Origin: Methanomicrobiales archaeon
GTDB taxonomy: Archaea; Halobacteriota; Methanomicrobia; Methanomicrobiales; Methanospirillaceae
Reading direction: 5' to 3'
Assembly (NCBI GenBank): GCA_017883495.1
Contig: JADGNL010000072.1
Coordinates: forward strand, 1-5,965
Length of the DNA stretch: 5,965 bases
In this document: in pieces, positions 1 to 5,180 of the stretch
Position numbering within the stretch: position 1 is the stretch's first letter
Layout of the letters: each line of letters starts with the position of its first letter
Translations under genes and position numbers: made by a program
The notes under the pieces: generated by a model
Seen by the model: only the letters and a program-made list of their open reading frames with translations
What the model was told of the DNA's origin: nothing
Databases searched by the model: none

Positions 1-520
1 ATACGAGCGACGCGGAGCGCGCCGTCGTCCGGATCATCAGCGATCTGAAGGAGCTCGGCCTCCTCTCGCGGCCGTACCGGGCCTCGGCCTCGCCGAACTG
101 GACGATGTGGCCGCGCATGGCCGCGGCGAGCTCGGGCAGGCGCGCACCGGGCGGGAGGTCGAGCGGCCCGTCGAGGCCGTAGACCTTGAAGTTGTACCGG
201 TGGGTCTGCCCGCTCGGCGGACAGGGCCCGCCGTAGCCGATCCGGCCGAAGTCGTTCGTCCCCTGCCTGGCGGCGACCGGGAAGGTCGTTTCCGGCTCCT
301 TCGGGATGTTCTCGGGCACGGTGGTGACCACCTCCATATTCCAGCAGAGCCAGTGCACGAAGGTTCCGCCGCGCGAGTCGGGGTCGTTCAGAACGATCGC
401 GATGACGCGGACGGTGTCGTCGTATCCCCGCACCTCGATGGCGGGCGAGATGTCGGATCCGTCGCAGGTGTAGTCGGGGGGAAAGTGCGTGATCGGGAGC
501 TTGACCGTGAGCGGATTCAT
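1..520 (-). CDS. PEBP/YbhB-YbcL family (Raf kinase inhibitor-like) protein, 3' end not in window
   Basis: Phosphatidylethanolamine-binding-protein fold, the family of bacterial YbhB/YbcL. These are small soluble proteins with an anion or ligand pocket whose function in prokaryotes is poorly defined. Reading from the ATG at 520, I see the family's CDG...SP block (residues 19-26, CDGSDISP), the pocket motif DPDSRGGTFVHW (46-57), and GYGGPCPPSGQTHRY (95-109), followed by the FKVYGLD strand. The usual C-terminal RYGR falls at residues 148-151 (positions 68-79), which matches the usual family length of about 150-160 residues. No stop follows, however: the frame stays open for 22 less convincing residues to the window edge. 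The start is supported by GGAG at 529-532, eight bases upstream. The gene is divergent from the radical SAM gene, with 110 nt between them. The family call is secure; the biological role is unknown. Confidence 0.9.
   Translation of the reverse strand, partial: MNPLTVKLPITHFPPDYTCDGSDISPAIEVRGYDDTVRVIAIVLNDPDSRGGTFVHWLCWNMEVVTTVPENIPKEPETTFPVAARQGTNDFGRIGYGGPCPPSGQTHRYNFKVYGLDGPLDLPPGARLPELAAAMRGHIVQFGEAEARYGRERRPSSFRSLMIRTTARSASLV
3..182 (+). other. Possible C-terminal end of a convergent plus-strand gene (weak)
   Basis: The plus-strand frame beginning at position 3 is open from the window edge to a TAG at 180-182. Its first part (positions 3-74) reads as a natural amphipathic helix, SDAERAVVRIISDLKELGLL, of the kind seen in winged-helix regulators. 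The part after about position 75 is antisense to the conserved end of the PEBP gene and looks like a shadow. It could be the 3' end of a real convergent gene overlapping the PEBP gene, or a gene whose own stop was lost by mutation or sequencing error. It could also be chance. I cannot identify a family. Confidence 0.22.
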
Positions 521-528
521 ATCGATTT

Positions 529-563
529 CTCCAGCAGCACCTGCACCCCGGAGCGGATAAACC
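529..563 (-). promoter_or_regulatory. RBS and candidate TATA element of the PEBP gene
   Basis: On the minus strand GGAG (529-532) lies eight bases before the ATG at 520. Further upstream, GGTTTAT (minus strand of 557-563) is the only AT-rich patch in a very GC-rich 110-nt divergent spacer. It sits where an archaeal TATA box would give a leader of about a dozen bases. On the plus strand the same patch reads ATAAACC and could also serve the radical SAM gene. The RBS is clear; the TATA assignment is inference. Confidence 0.4.
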
Positions 564-597
564 TGATGCCTCTCCGAGCCGGTGAACGCAGACACGG

Positions 598-611
598 GGC
601 CGTCTCCGGCC
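598..611. repeat. Short perfect hairpin GGCCG-TCTC-CGGCC
   Basis: A 5-bp GC stem with a TCTC loop lies in the divergent spacer just upstream of the radical SAM ribosome binding site. On the minus strand the loop reads GAGA, which is a GNRA-type tetraloop. In such GC-rich DNA a 5-bp stem can arise by chance, so no function is assigned. Confidence 0.3.
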
Positions 612-630
612 GTCGCCTGCGGAGGCTCGA

Positions 631-1728
631 GTGCGCGTGAACTTCCGGCGGGCCCGCGGCACCGCGAACACGGAGGCGGCCCTCGCGGCCGCGCTCGAAC
701 GCGACGGGCGCACCCTCCGCGGCACGAGCGCCCCCACGGGCGACGTCACCTGCTACTCGCTCAACGTCGCGAACGCCCCGGCCCTGATCGCGGAGATGGC
801 CGGTGCCGGCTGTATCACAATCGCGGGCGGGCCGTATGCCTCGGGCTGCTGGGAAGAGGTCGCCCGGGCCGCGGACTATATCGTGGTCGGCGAGGGCGAG
901 CGGACCCTTCCCCGCCTCCTCGACGCGATCGAGGCCGGGTCTACGGCCCCCATCCCCGGGACGGCCACGGCCGCCGGCGGGTTCGTGCCCACCGACCACG
1001 CGGTCAGGCTCGACGCCTACCCTCCATTCTCCCACAGGAAGGGCTACATCGAGTGTTCGCGCGGATGTCCGCACGCCTGCGCGTACTGCCAGACGCCCCG
1101 CCTCTTTCCCGGCGGGATGCGGCATCGTTCGATCGATGCCTGTGTCGAGGCCGCGCGGGCGCTCCCCGACGTTCGCTTCGTCACCCCGAATGCGTTCGCG
1201 TACGGCTCGGACGGACGGACGCCGCGATTCGAGAAGGTCCGGCGCCTCCTCGAGGCGCTGGGGCGGGAGAACGCGAGGATCTGGTTCGGAACCTTTCCGA
1301 GCGAGGTGCGGCCCGAGTTCGTCACGGACGAGGCCCTCGAGCTCGTGCGCGAGGTCTGCGCGAATGCCCGGCTCCACTTCGGCTTCCAGTCGGCCAGCGA
1401 CCGCGTGCTGGCGGCTCTCGGGCGCGGACATTCGGTCGCCGACGGTCTCGCCGCCGTCGATCGGGTCCTCGACCACGGCTTTGTGCCCGTCGTGGACCTG
1501 ATCCTCGGGTTTCCGTTCGAGACCGACGACGAGCAGGAGGCGACCCTCGCCCTCGCGGAATATCTCGCCGGACGCGGGTGCCGGGTCCACGCCCACCGGT
1601 TCACGCCGCTCCCCGGGACTCCGCTCGCGAAGCATCCGGCCCGGGCTCTCGTACCCACGGCACGGCGACGCCTCGGACGCCTCGCGCTCGACGGAAGACT
1701 GACCGGATCGCTCTCGGATCTGGGTTAA
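631..1728 (+). CDS. Radical SAM protein with N-terminal B12-binding-like domain (methanogen MJ_1487-like family)
   Basis: A 365-residue protein. The N-terminal part (about residues 1-105) has the Rossmann-like pattern of B12-binding domains that precede radical SAM domains, with GGP at 66-68 and YIVVGEGE at 83-90. It has no DxHxxG cobalamin-ligand motif. The radical SAM core starts with CPHACAYC: Cys146, Cys150 and Cys153 form the CxxxCxxC 4Fe-4S site, followed by QTPRLFPGGMRHRS. Further typical elements are GFQSASDRVL, LGFPFET (292-298) and PLPGTP (326-331). The GTG start is chosen because GGAGG (621-625) lies five bases upstream. I recognise the arrangement as the TIGR04013/MJ_1487-like family of methanogens, whose reaction is unknown to me. 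The enzyme should cleave S-adenosylmethionine to a 5'-deoxyadenosyl radical in the cytoplasm; the substrate cannot be read from the sequence. The phosphoesterase gene follows after 37 nt on the same strand, so cotranscription is likely. Confidence 0.92.
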   Translation: MRVNFRRARGTANTEAALAAALERDGRTLRGTSAPTGDVTCYSLNVANAPALIAEMAGAGCITIAGGPYASGCWEEVARAADYIVVGEGERTLPRLLDAIEAGSTAPIPGTATAAGGFVPTDHAVRLDAYPPFSHRKGYIECSRGCPHACAYCQTPRLFPGGMRHRSIDACVEAARALPDVRFVTPNAFAYGSDGRTPRFEKVRRLLEALGRENARIWFGTFPSEVRPEFVTDEALELVREVCANARLHFGFQSASDRVLAALGRGHSVADGLAAVDRVLDHGFVPVVDLILGFPFETDDEQEATLALAEYLAGRGCRVHAHRFTPLPGTPLAKHPARALVPTARRRLGRLALDGRLTGSLSDLG

Positions 1729-1755
1729 GGTTTTGTAGACGCCGCCCGAATACTA

Positions 1756-1768
1756 GAGGAGTATGATG
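1756..1768 (+). promoter_or_regulatory. Shine-Dalgarno site deciding the phosphoesterase start
   Basis: GAGGAG at 1756-1761 precedes two consecutive ATG codons, at 1763 and 1766. It is only one base from the first but four bases from the second (six if GAGG at 1756-1759 is the core). The second ATG is therefore the better start. Confidence 0.6.
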
Positions 1769-2404
1769 GATGTCCTCCTGATCGCGGATCTCCACGGAAA
1801 CTTCGGCAAGATCGAGAACTTCCTCGACCTGCATGCCGACGCCATGATCGTCGCCGGAGATATCACCAACTTCGGCCCGATCGACACCGTGGACGGGCTC
1901 TTCTCCCGGATCGATATTCCCTGTTTCGCGGTCCAGGGGAACTGCGACCCCCGCGAGATCATGGACGTGCTCGAGCACTCGGACGCGGTCCTGCTCCACG
2001 GTTCCCGCCTCTCGCTCGGCCGGATCACGTTCGCCGGTCTCGGCGGCTCGAACCCGACCCCGTTCGGAACGCCGTTCGAGCTCTCCGAAGAGGAGATCGA
2101 CCGGGTTCTCTCGTACGCGGTCAAGTCCATGGAGCGGACGGTCCACAACGTCCTCGTGACCCATTGCCCGCCAATGGGCGCCCTCGACGAGGTCGACGGC
2201 CAGCACGTGGGCTCGACCTCGGTCCGGAACCACATGAAGGCCTTCGACCTGGTCTGCTGCGCCCATATCCACGAGCAGCGCGGCGTGACCGAGCTCGAGG
2301 GCGTGAAGATCGTGAACCCGGGCATGGCCGCGGAAGGCCACTGCGCCCTGATTCACTTCGGCGACACCGCAAAGGAGATCGGGATCGAGCTGCTGACGGT
2401 CTGA
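1766..2404 (+). CDS. Calcineurin-like metallophosphoesterase (COG2129-type, Icc-related)
   Basis: A 212-residue cytoplasmic phosphoesterase with the full set of dinuclear metal motifs. Numbering from the ATG at 1766: DLHG (Asp8, His10), GDI (Gly31-Asp32), GNCD (58-61), THCPP (His133) and AHIH (His167, His169). Cys in GNCD in place of the classical GNHD is normal in YfcE/MJ0936-like and COG2129 phosphoesterases. The block GGSNPTPFGTPFELSEEEI (93-111) is characteristic of the archaeal COG2129 group. The protein should hydrolyse a phosphomonoester or phosphodiester using two metal ions; the substrate is not known. An alternative ATG lies one codon upstream at 1763. The gene follows the radical SAM gene by 37 nt with no obvious promoter between them, so the two probably form an operon. 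Confidence 0.92.
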   Translation: MDVLLIADLHGNFGKIENFLDLHADAMIVAGDITNFGPIDTVDGLFSRIDIPCFAVQGNCDPREIMDVLEHSDAVLLHGSRLSLGRITFAGLGGSNPTPFGTPFELSEEEIDRVLSYAVKSMERTVHNVLVTHCPPMGALDEVDGQHVGSTSVRNHMKAFDLVCCAHIHEQRGVTELEGVKIVNPGMAAEGHCALIHFGDTAKEIGIELLTV

Positions 2405-2423
2405 TCCCGGCCCACTGCGCGGG

Positions 2424-2430
2424 AAAAAAA
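2424..2430 (-). terminator. Oligo-T tract, candidate terminator of the cyaB gene
   Basis: Seven As on the plus strand give a T7 run on the minus strand about 85 nt past the cyaB stop. Archaeal RNA polymerase terminates on T-runs, and this is the longest run in the window. It lies 20 nt beyond the convergent phosphoesterase stop, so it would also prevent antisense reading of that gene. The assignment rests on position and composition only. Confidence 0.45.
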
Positions 2431-2444
2431 TAGAGAACTCACAC

Positions 2445-2450
2445 TCTTTT
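2445..2450 (+). terminator. Weak T-rich candidate terminator of the phosphoesterase gene
   Basis: TCTTTT lies about 40 nt downstream of the phosphoesterase stop in the convergent spacer. A run of only four Ts makes this a weak candidate. Confidence 0.25.
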
Positions 2451-2470
2451 CGAGATCATTCTTCCCAGCG

Positions 2471-2484
2471 CCGGCTCTCGCCGG
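2471..2484. repeat. Perfect hairpin CCGGC-TCTC-GCCGG in convergent spacer
   Basis: A 5-bp GC stem with a TCTC loop (GAGA, GNRA-type, on the minus strand) lies between the cyaB stop and the minus-strand T7 run. In the cyaB transcript it would form a 3'-UTR hairpin about 40 nt before the T-run. It may stabilise the 3' end or assist termination, but a chance hairpin is possible in such GC-rich DNA. Confidence 0.4.
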
Positions 2485-2514
2485 ACGATAGGAGCGGTGC
2501 GGGAGGAGAGTCTT

Positions 2515-3060
2515 TCAGGTCGTCGTCCGGCCCTCGCTGGCCCCGAGCACGAGCTCGAGGTACGAGGCCGTGATCGGCTCGCCCGTGATCCCGACGGACC
2601 GGGCGATCGCGTGGACCCGCTCCTCGACCGTCTCGTCGCCGACCTCGCCGATGATCTCGACCTCGGCGAACGTCCCGAGAGACTCGACCTCGTCGAGCGC
2701 GATCGAGGCGCCCTCGAGGGACCAGAGCTCGCGCCGTTTCCGGACGACCGCAGTCCGCCGGAACCCGAGCCGGTCGAGAACGGCCTCGAGGACGTGCCCG
2801 TCCTCGACCGCGAGGTTCAGCTCCTCGCGCGCCTTGAGCCGGGTACCGGCGATCTTGGCCCCCTTGTAGGTCATGACCGCGCGCTCCCCGGCGTACCGGA
2901 CGCGCAGGGCCTCGTCGGTCACGGCGAAGTCGCGGGCAGGGTGGTTGTAGTAGACGTCGTGCTCCTCGCGTGCCTCGTCGTGCCGCGCTCCGCGTGCCCG
3001 CAACGCCTCGCGGACCGGGCCGAGGTCATCGACCTTCGCTTTCAGTTCGAACTCGATCAT
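2515..3060 (-). CDS. cyaB: CyaB-type class IV adenylate cyclase / CYTH triphosphate tunnel protein
   Basis: A 181-residue CYTH-superfamily protein. It begins MIEFELKAK, giving the diagnostic N-terminal ExExK motif at residues 3-7, which binds metal and triphosphate in the tunnel. The block YYNHPARDFAVTDEALRVR is the classic CyaB-like segment. The alternating charged strands (MTYKGAKI, REELNL, RKRRELW) and the acidic LGTFAEVEI are those of the eight-stranded tunnel. The length is typical of archaeal CyaB homologues. Bacterial members make cAMP from ATP, and other CYTH proteins hydrolyse thiamine triphosphate or inorganic triphosphate; in archaea the real substrate is unsettled. The ATG at 3060 has no proper Shine-Dalgarno (only AGG directly adjacent), and an in-frame TAG lies at 3073-3075 just upstream, so the start is fixed. 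The mRNA may be leaderless or weakly translated. The gene is divergent from the FKBP gene and convergent with the phosphoesterase. Confidence 0.9.
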   Translation of the reverse strand: MIEFELKAKVDDLGPVREALRARGARHDEAREEHDVYYNHPARDFAVTDEALRVRYAGERAVMTYKGAKIAGTRLKAREELNLAVEDGHVLEAVLDRLGFRRTAVVRKRRELWSLEGASIALDEVESLGTFAEVEIIGEVGDETVEERVHAIARSVGITGEPITASYLELVLGASEGRTTT

Positions 3061-3150
3061 CCTATGGCACAGCTATGCACGTCACGAGGGGATGTGTCTT
3101 GCCGTTCGCGGGGCAGCCCGGCGGCCCTTGCGGGGACCATGCTCCCTCGT

Positions 3151-3193
3151 CAAAGCTTATCTGCGATGCTTGTGACTTAATATAGAAAGGTGA
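3151..3193 (+). promoter_or_regulatory. Candidate promoter and RBS of the FKBP gene
   Basis: CAAAGCTTATC (3151-3161) resembles an A-rich BRE plus a TATA-like core. It would place transcription start near 3184, just before the Shine-Dalgarno AGGTGA at 3188-3193, four bases ahead of the GTG at 3198. A second AT-rich stretch, CTTAATATAG (3176-3185), is too close to the FKBP start to be its TATA box. On the minus strand it reads as a TATA-like element and could drive cyaB with a long leader. The RBS is convincing; the promoter elements are inferred. Confidence 0.4.
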
Positions 3194-3197
3194 CACA

Positions 3198-3911
3198 GTG
3201 GCGATAACCGAGGGCGACTATATCCGGCTCGAATACACGGGCTCGGCGGACGATATCGTTTTTGACACCACCAGTGCCGAGGCGGCGAAGGAGGCGGGGA
3301 TCGAGAACCCGTCCGCGACGTACGGCCCGATCCTGGTGCGAGTCGGCAGCGGGCACGTGATCCCGGGCCTCGACGAGGCGATGGTCGGTCGCGAGGCCGG
3401 CGAAGAGGGCGAGATCGAGGTGCCGCCCGAGAAGGGCTTCGGCGAGTACGACCGCGAGCAGGTCCAGGGCGTGCCGCTCAAGCAGTTCGGCGAGAAGGTC
3501 CAGGTCGGCTCCCGGGTCAAGAACGATAACCGCGAAGGGGTCGTGCGCGACATCATCGGTTCGCGCGCCATCGTCGACTACAACAACGAGTTCGCGGGCA
3601 AGACCCTGCACTACACGTTCCGCATCGTCGAGGTCGTCGAGAACGAGCTCGAGCGGGCGAACGGACTGGTCCGGCTCTTCTCGGGGCGCGAGCTTCCGTC
3701 CAAGCTCAGGAGCGGCGTGCTGACCTTCGAGCTCCCGGCGGGAATCTCGTACGACCGCCGGTGGATGCTCTGGAAGCCGACGATCGTCCGCGACATCCTC
3801 GAGGCCGCACCCTCCGTGAAGGAGATCCGCATGCTCGAGACCTTCAAGCGGCCCGAGCCCGCACCTGAGCCGACACCCGAGCCGGCGGCGGAAGAGGCAC
3901 CGGCCGAGTAA
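3198..3911 (+). CDS. Long-type archaeal FKBP peptidyl-prolyl cis-trans isomerase
   Basis: A 237-residue SlyD-like FKBP that catalyses proline isomerisation and acts as a cytoplasmic folding helper. The FKBP domain opens with EGDYIRLEYTG (5-15) and the flap strand DIVFDTT (19-25). VRVGSGHVIPGLDEAMVG (47-64) carries the VIPGLDEA signature. The insert-in-flap chaperone domain runs from about residue 77 to 133 (GFGEYDREQV to VDYNNEFAG). The FKBP fold then closes with KTLHYTFRIVEVV (135-147). Residues of about 150-215 form the additional C-terminal domain found in the 26-30 kDa archaeal FKBPs and absent from the short 17 kDa type. The last 20 residues are a Pro/Glu/Ala-rich low-complexity tail built on PEP repeats, probably disordered. 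There is no signal peptide or membrane segment. The GTG start is supported by AGGTGA at 3188-3193. The gene appears monocistronic, with its own promoter region and terminator. Confidence 0.95.
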   Translation: MAITEGDYIRLEYTGSADDIVFDTTSAEAAKEAGIENPSATYGPILVRVGSGHVIPGLDEAMVGREAGEEGEIEVPPEKGFGEYDREQVQGVPLKQFGEKVQVGSRVKNDNREGVVRDIIGSRAIVDYNNEFAGKTLHYTFRIVEVVENELERANGLVRLFSGRELPSKLRSGVLTFELPAGISYDRRWMLWKPTIVRDILEAAPSVKEIRMLETFKRPEPAPEPTPEPAAEEAPAE

Positions 3912-3919
3912 CCGGGACC

Positions 3920-3959
3920 CGCCGGGCGGCGTCATTGCCCGGCGACCATCACCGTTTTT
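3920..3959 (+). terminator. Hairpin plus T-run terminator after the FKBP gene
   Basis: CGCCGGGC (3920-3927) pairs perfectly with GCCCGGCG (3937-3944), an 8-bp GC stem with a 9-nt loop beginning 8 nt after the FKBP stop. A T5 run (3955-3959) follows 10 nt later. This is the clearest terminator in the window; the T-run is probably the active part in an archaeon. Confidence 0.65.
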
Positions 3960-3991
3960 CCGTTCGGTTCACAGGGCGACGGCTTCCGTTC
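3958..3991 (+). repeat. Short direct repeat TTCCGTTC in FKBP-NOG1 spacer
   Basis: TTCCGTTC occurs at 3958-3965 and again at 3984-3991, each followed by a further C/G-rich extension. The 26-nt offset is short and the repeat is only eight bases, so this may be chance. No function is assigned. Confidence 0.25.
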
Positions 3992-4026
3992 CGGAGTCAC
4001 CGCGTATCGAAAGCGGACGCAGCCAG

Positions 4027-4085
4027 AGGGCTGAATGCGACCCGCGACCCACCTCCGGGATGGAGCAGAAGGGCTAAATCCGGGA
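4027..4085 (+). promoter_or_regulatory. Paired repeats and candidate promoter upstream of NOG1
   Basis: GGGCTGAATGCG (4028-4039) and GGGCTAAATCCG (4071-4082) match at 10 of 12 positions and are preceded by CAGA-containing sequence in both copies. The downstream copy contains CTAAATC, a weak TATA-like element about 25-30 nt before the Shine-Dalgarno GGAG at 4106-4109, which would fit a transcription start near 4102. The upstream copy may be a duplicated promoter or regulator site, or a coincidence. Confidence 0.3.
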
Positions 4086-4119
4086 CGCCCGAGATAGAGA
4101 GCACCGGAGTAGATCGACC

Positions 4120-5160
4120 GTGGATTACGAGATGGAATACGACACCCTGCCGCCCGAGTGGACGCAGGAGGGCGTGGAGTTCGAGAAGACCCCGACGATT
4201 CCGACCGCCGAGGAGATCCTCGACGTGTCGTTCCGGCGGGCCGCGGCGAAGCGGAAGGAGAAGCACAACAAGGACCGGGCGAACGAGGAGTTCGTCCGGG
4301 CCGTGACGGCCGCTGTCCACGACCGGCTGGTCTCGATCCTGCAGCGGTTTCCCGACATCAACACGCTGCCGCCGTTCTACCAGCACATGGTCGAGATCCT
4401 GTATGGCATCGACCGGATGAAGAAGGCGCTCGGGGCCGTGGGCTGGGCCGCATGGCACGTGCGCGAGAAGGGCTTCTCCATCGCCTCGAAGATGCGCCGT
4501 GCCGAGGACATCACGGCCCAGCGTCGGCGGGCCGTGGCCCGCATCTCCTCGATCGTCCACCAGATCGACCCCGAGCTCCGGTTCCTCAACGACGCCCGGA
4601 ACGTGCTCCGGAAGCTGCCGCACGTCTCGGACGAGTTCACGGTCGTCGTGGCCGGATACCCGAACGTGGGCAAGTCCTCGTTCATCCGCGCGGTCTCGTC
4701 GGCCGCGCCCGAGGTGGCCGGCTATCCCTTCACGACAAAAGGCGTGATCATCGGCCACCGCGAGACGCCGCTCGGCCGGATCCAGCTCGTGGACACGCCC
4801 GGGATCCTCGACCGGCCGGCCGAGGACCGGAACCCGATCGAGCGGCAGGCGCTTGCGGCTCTCATGGACGTGGCCGACGTCTGCCTCTTCGTGCTCGACC
4901 CGAGCGAGCACTGTGGGTACCCGATCGCCGAGCAGTATCGTCTGCTCGAGGAGGTCCGCACGCTCGTCTCGGTCCCGATCATCGTCGTCTCGAACAAGGC
5001 CGACATCGCGCGGGCCGAGGAAGGGCTCGTCATGTCCACCGCGACGGGCGAGGGGGTCGACGAGGTGCTGGCGGCCCTGATGGAGTACTACCGGCCGCCG
5101 GCGCTGTGGGAGGAGCCGGTGCCGAGCGAGCCGGCAGCGGACGCGGGCGATCGGTCATAG
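4120..5160 (+). CDS. nog1: NOG1-family GTPase (50S ribosomal subunit biogenesis)
   Basis: A 346-residue archaeal NOG1 GTPase (COG1084), a cytoplasmic assembly factor of the large ribosomal subunit. Residues of about 20-170 form the helical N-terminal domain, including TPTIPTAEEILDVSFRRA and IDRMKKALGAVGWA. The GTPase domain follows: G1 GYPNVGKSS (179-187), switch YPFTTKG (202-208, G2 Thr), G3 DTPG (225-228), G4 NKAD (292-295) and G5-like STATGEG (306-312). FVLDPSEHCGYP is the NOG1-specific signature. The tail after about residue 330 is short and acidic/Pro-rich. The GTG at 4120 has GGAG (4106-4109) ten bases upstream. An in-frame GTG at 4174 would give MEFEKTPTIPT, which aligns exactly with the usual start of archaeal NOG1 and has a perfect AGGAGG two bases upstream. 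The true start may therefore be 4174. Function is confident; the first 18 residues are not. Confidence 0.93.
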   Translation: MDYEMEYDTLPPEWTQEGVEFEKTPTIPTAEEILDVSFRRAAAKRKEKHNKDRANEEFVRAVTAAVHDRLVSILQRFPDINTLPPFYQHMVEILYGIDRMKKALGAVGWAAWHVREKGFSIASKMRRAEDITAQRRRAVARISSIVHQIDPELRFLNDARNVLRKLPHVSDEFTVVVAGYPNVGKSSFIRAVSSAAPEVAGYPFTTKGVIIGHRETPLGRIQLVDTPGILDRPAEDRNPIERQALAALMDVADVCLFVLDPSEHCGYPIAEQYRLLEEVRTLVSVPIIVVSNKADIARAEEGLVMSTATGEGVDEVLAALMEYYRPPALWEEPVPSEPAADAGDRS

Positions 5161-5173
5161 GCCGACATCTCCC

Positions 5174-5177
5174 TTTT
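5174..5177 (+). terminator. Weak T-run after NOG1
   Basis: CCCTTTTCC starts 11 nt after the NOG1 stop. Four Ts are weak on their own; together with the following hairpin region and the T5 run at 5238-5242 they may contribute to termination. Confidence 0.25.
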
Positions 5178-5180
5178 CCT

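Noticed and set aside
107..640. Plus-strand open frame opposite the PEBP gene
   Set aside because: It is antisense to the conserved DPD...HW and GYGGPCPPSG blocks of the PEBP gene; the protein has no motif and no RBS.
517..1635. Long minus-strand open frame opposite the radical SAM gene
   Set aside because: It is a mirror of the strongly GC-biased codon positions of the real gene. The protein is an Arg/Gly/Ala-rich mix with no motif, whereas the plus strand has the complete radical SAM motifs.
582..1766. Longer plus-strand open frame overlapping the radical SAM gene in another phase
   Set aside because: The translation is extremely Arg/Pro-rich with no recognisable domain, and the overlapping frame contains a full family match with a good ribosome binding site at 621-625.
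2497..3180. Plus-strand open frame opposite cyaB
   Set aside because: It is an Asp/Arg/Leu-rich shadow. The minus strand carries the ExExK and NHPARDF motifs of the CYTH family.
3177..3935. Minus-strand open frame opposite the FKBP gene
   Set aside because: It lacks any domain, and the plus strand encodes an intact FKBP with an RBS.
3912..4119. Possible small RNA gene (tRNA or C/D box RNA) in the FKBP-NOG1 spacer
   Set aside because: I found no T-loop, no cloverleaf pairing and no convincing paired C and D boxes. The content is explained by a terminator, short repeats and a promoter region.
3997..4911. Minus-strand open frame opposite NOG1
   Set aside because: It is antisense to the conserved G motifs of the GTPase and has His/Arg/Asp-rich shadow composition.
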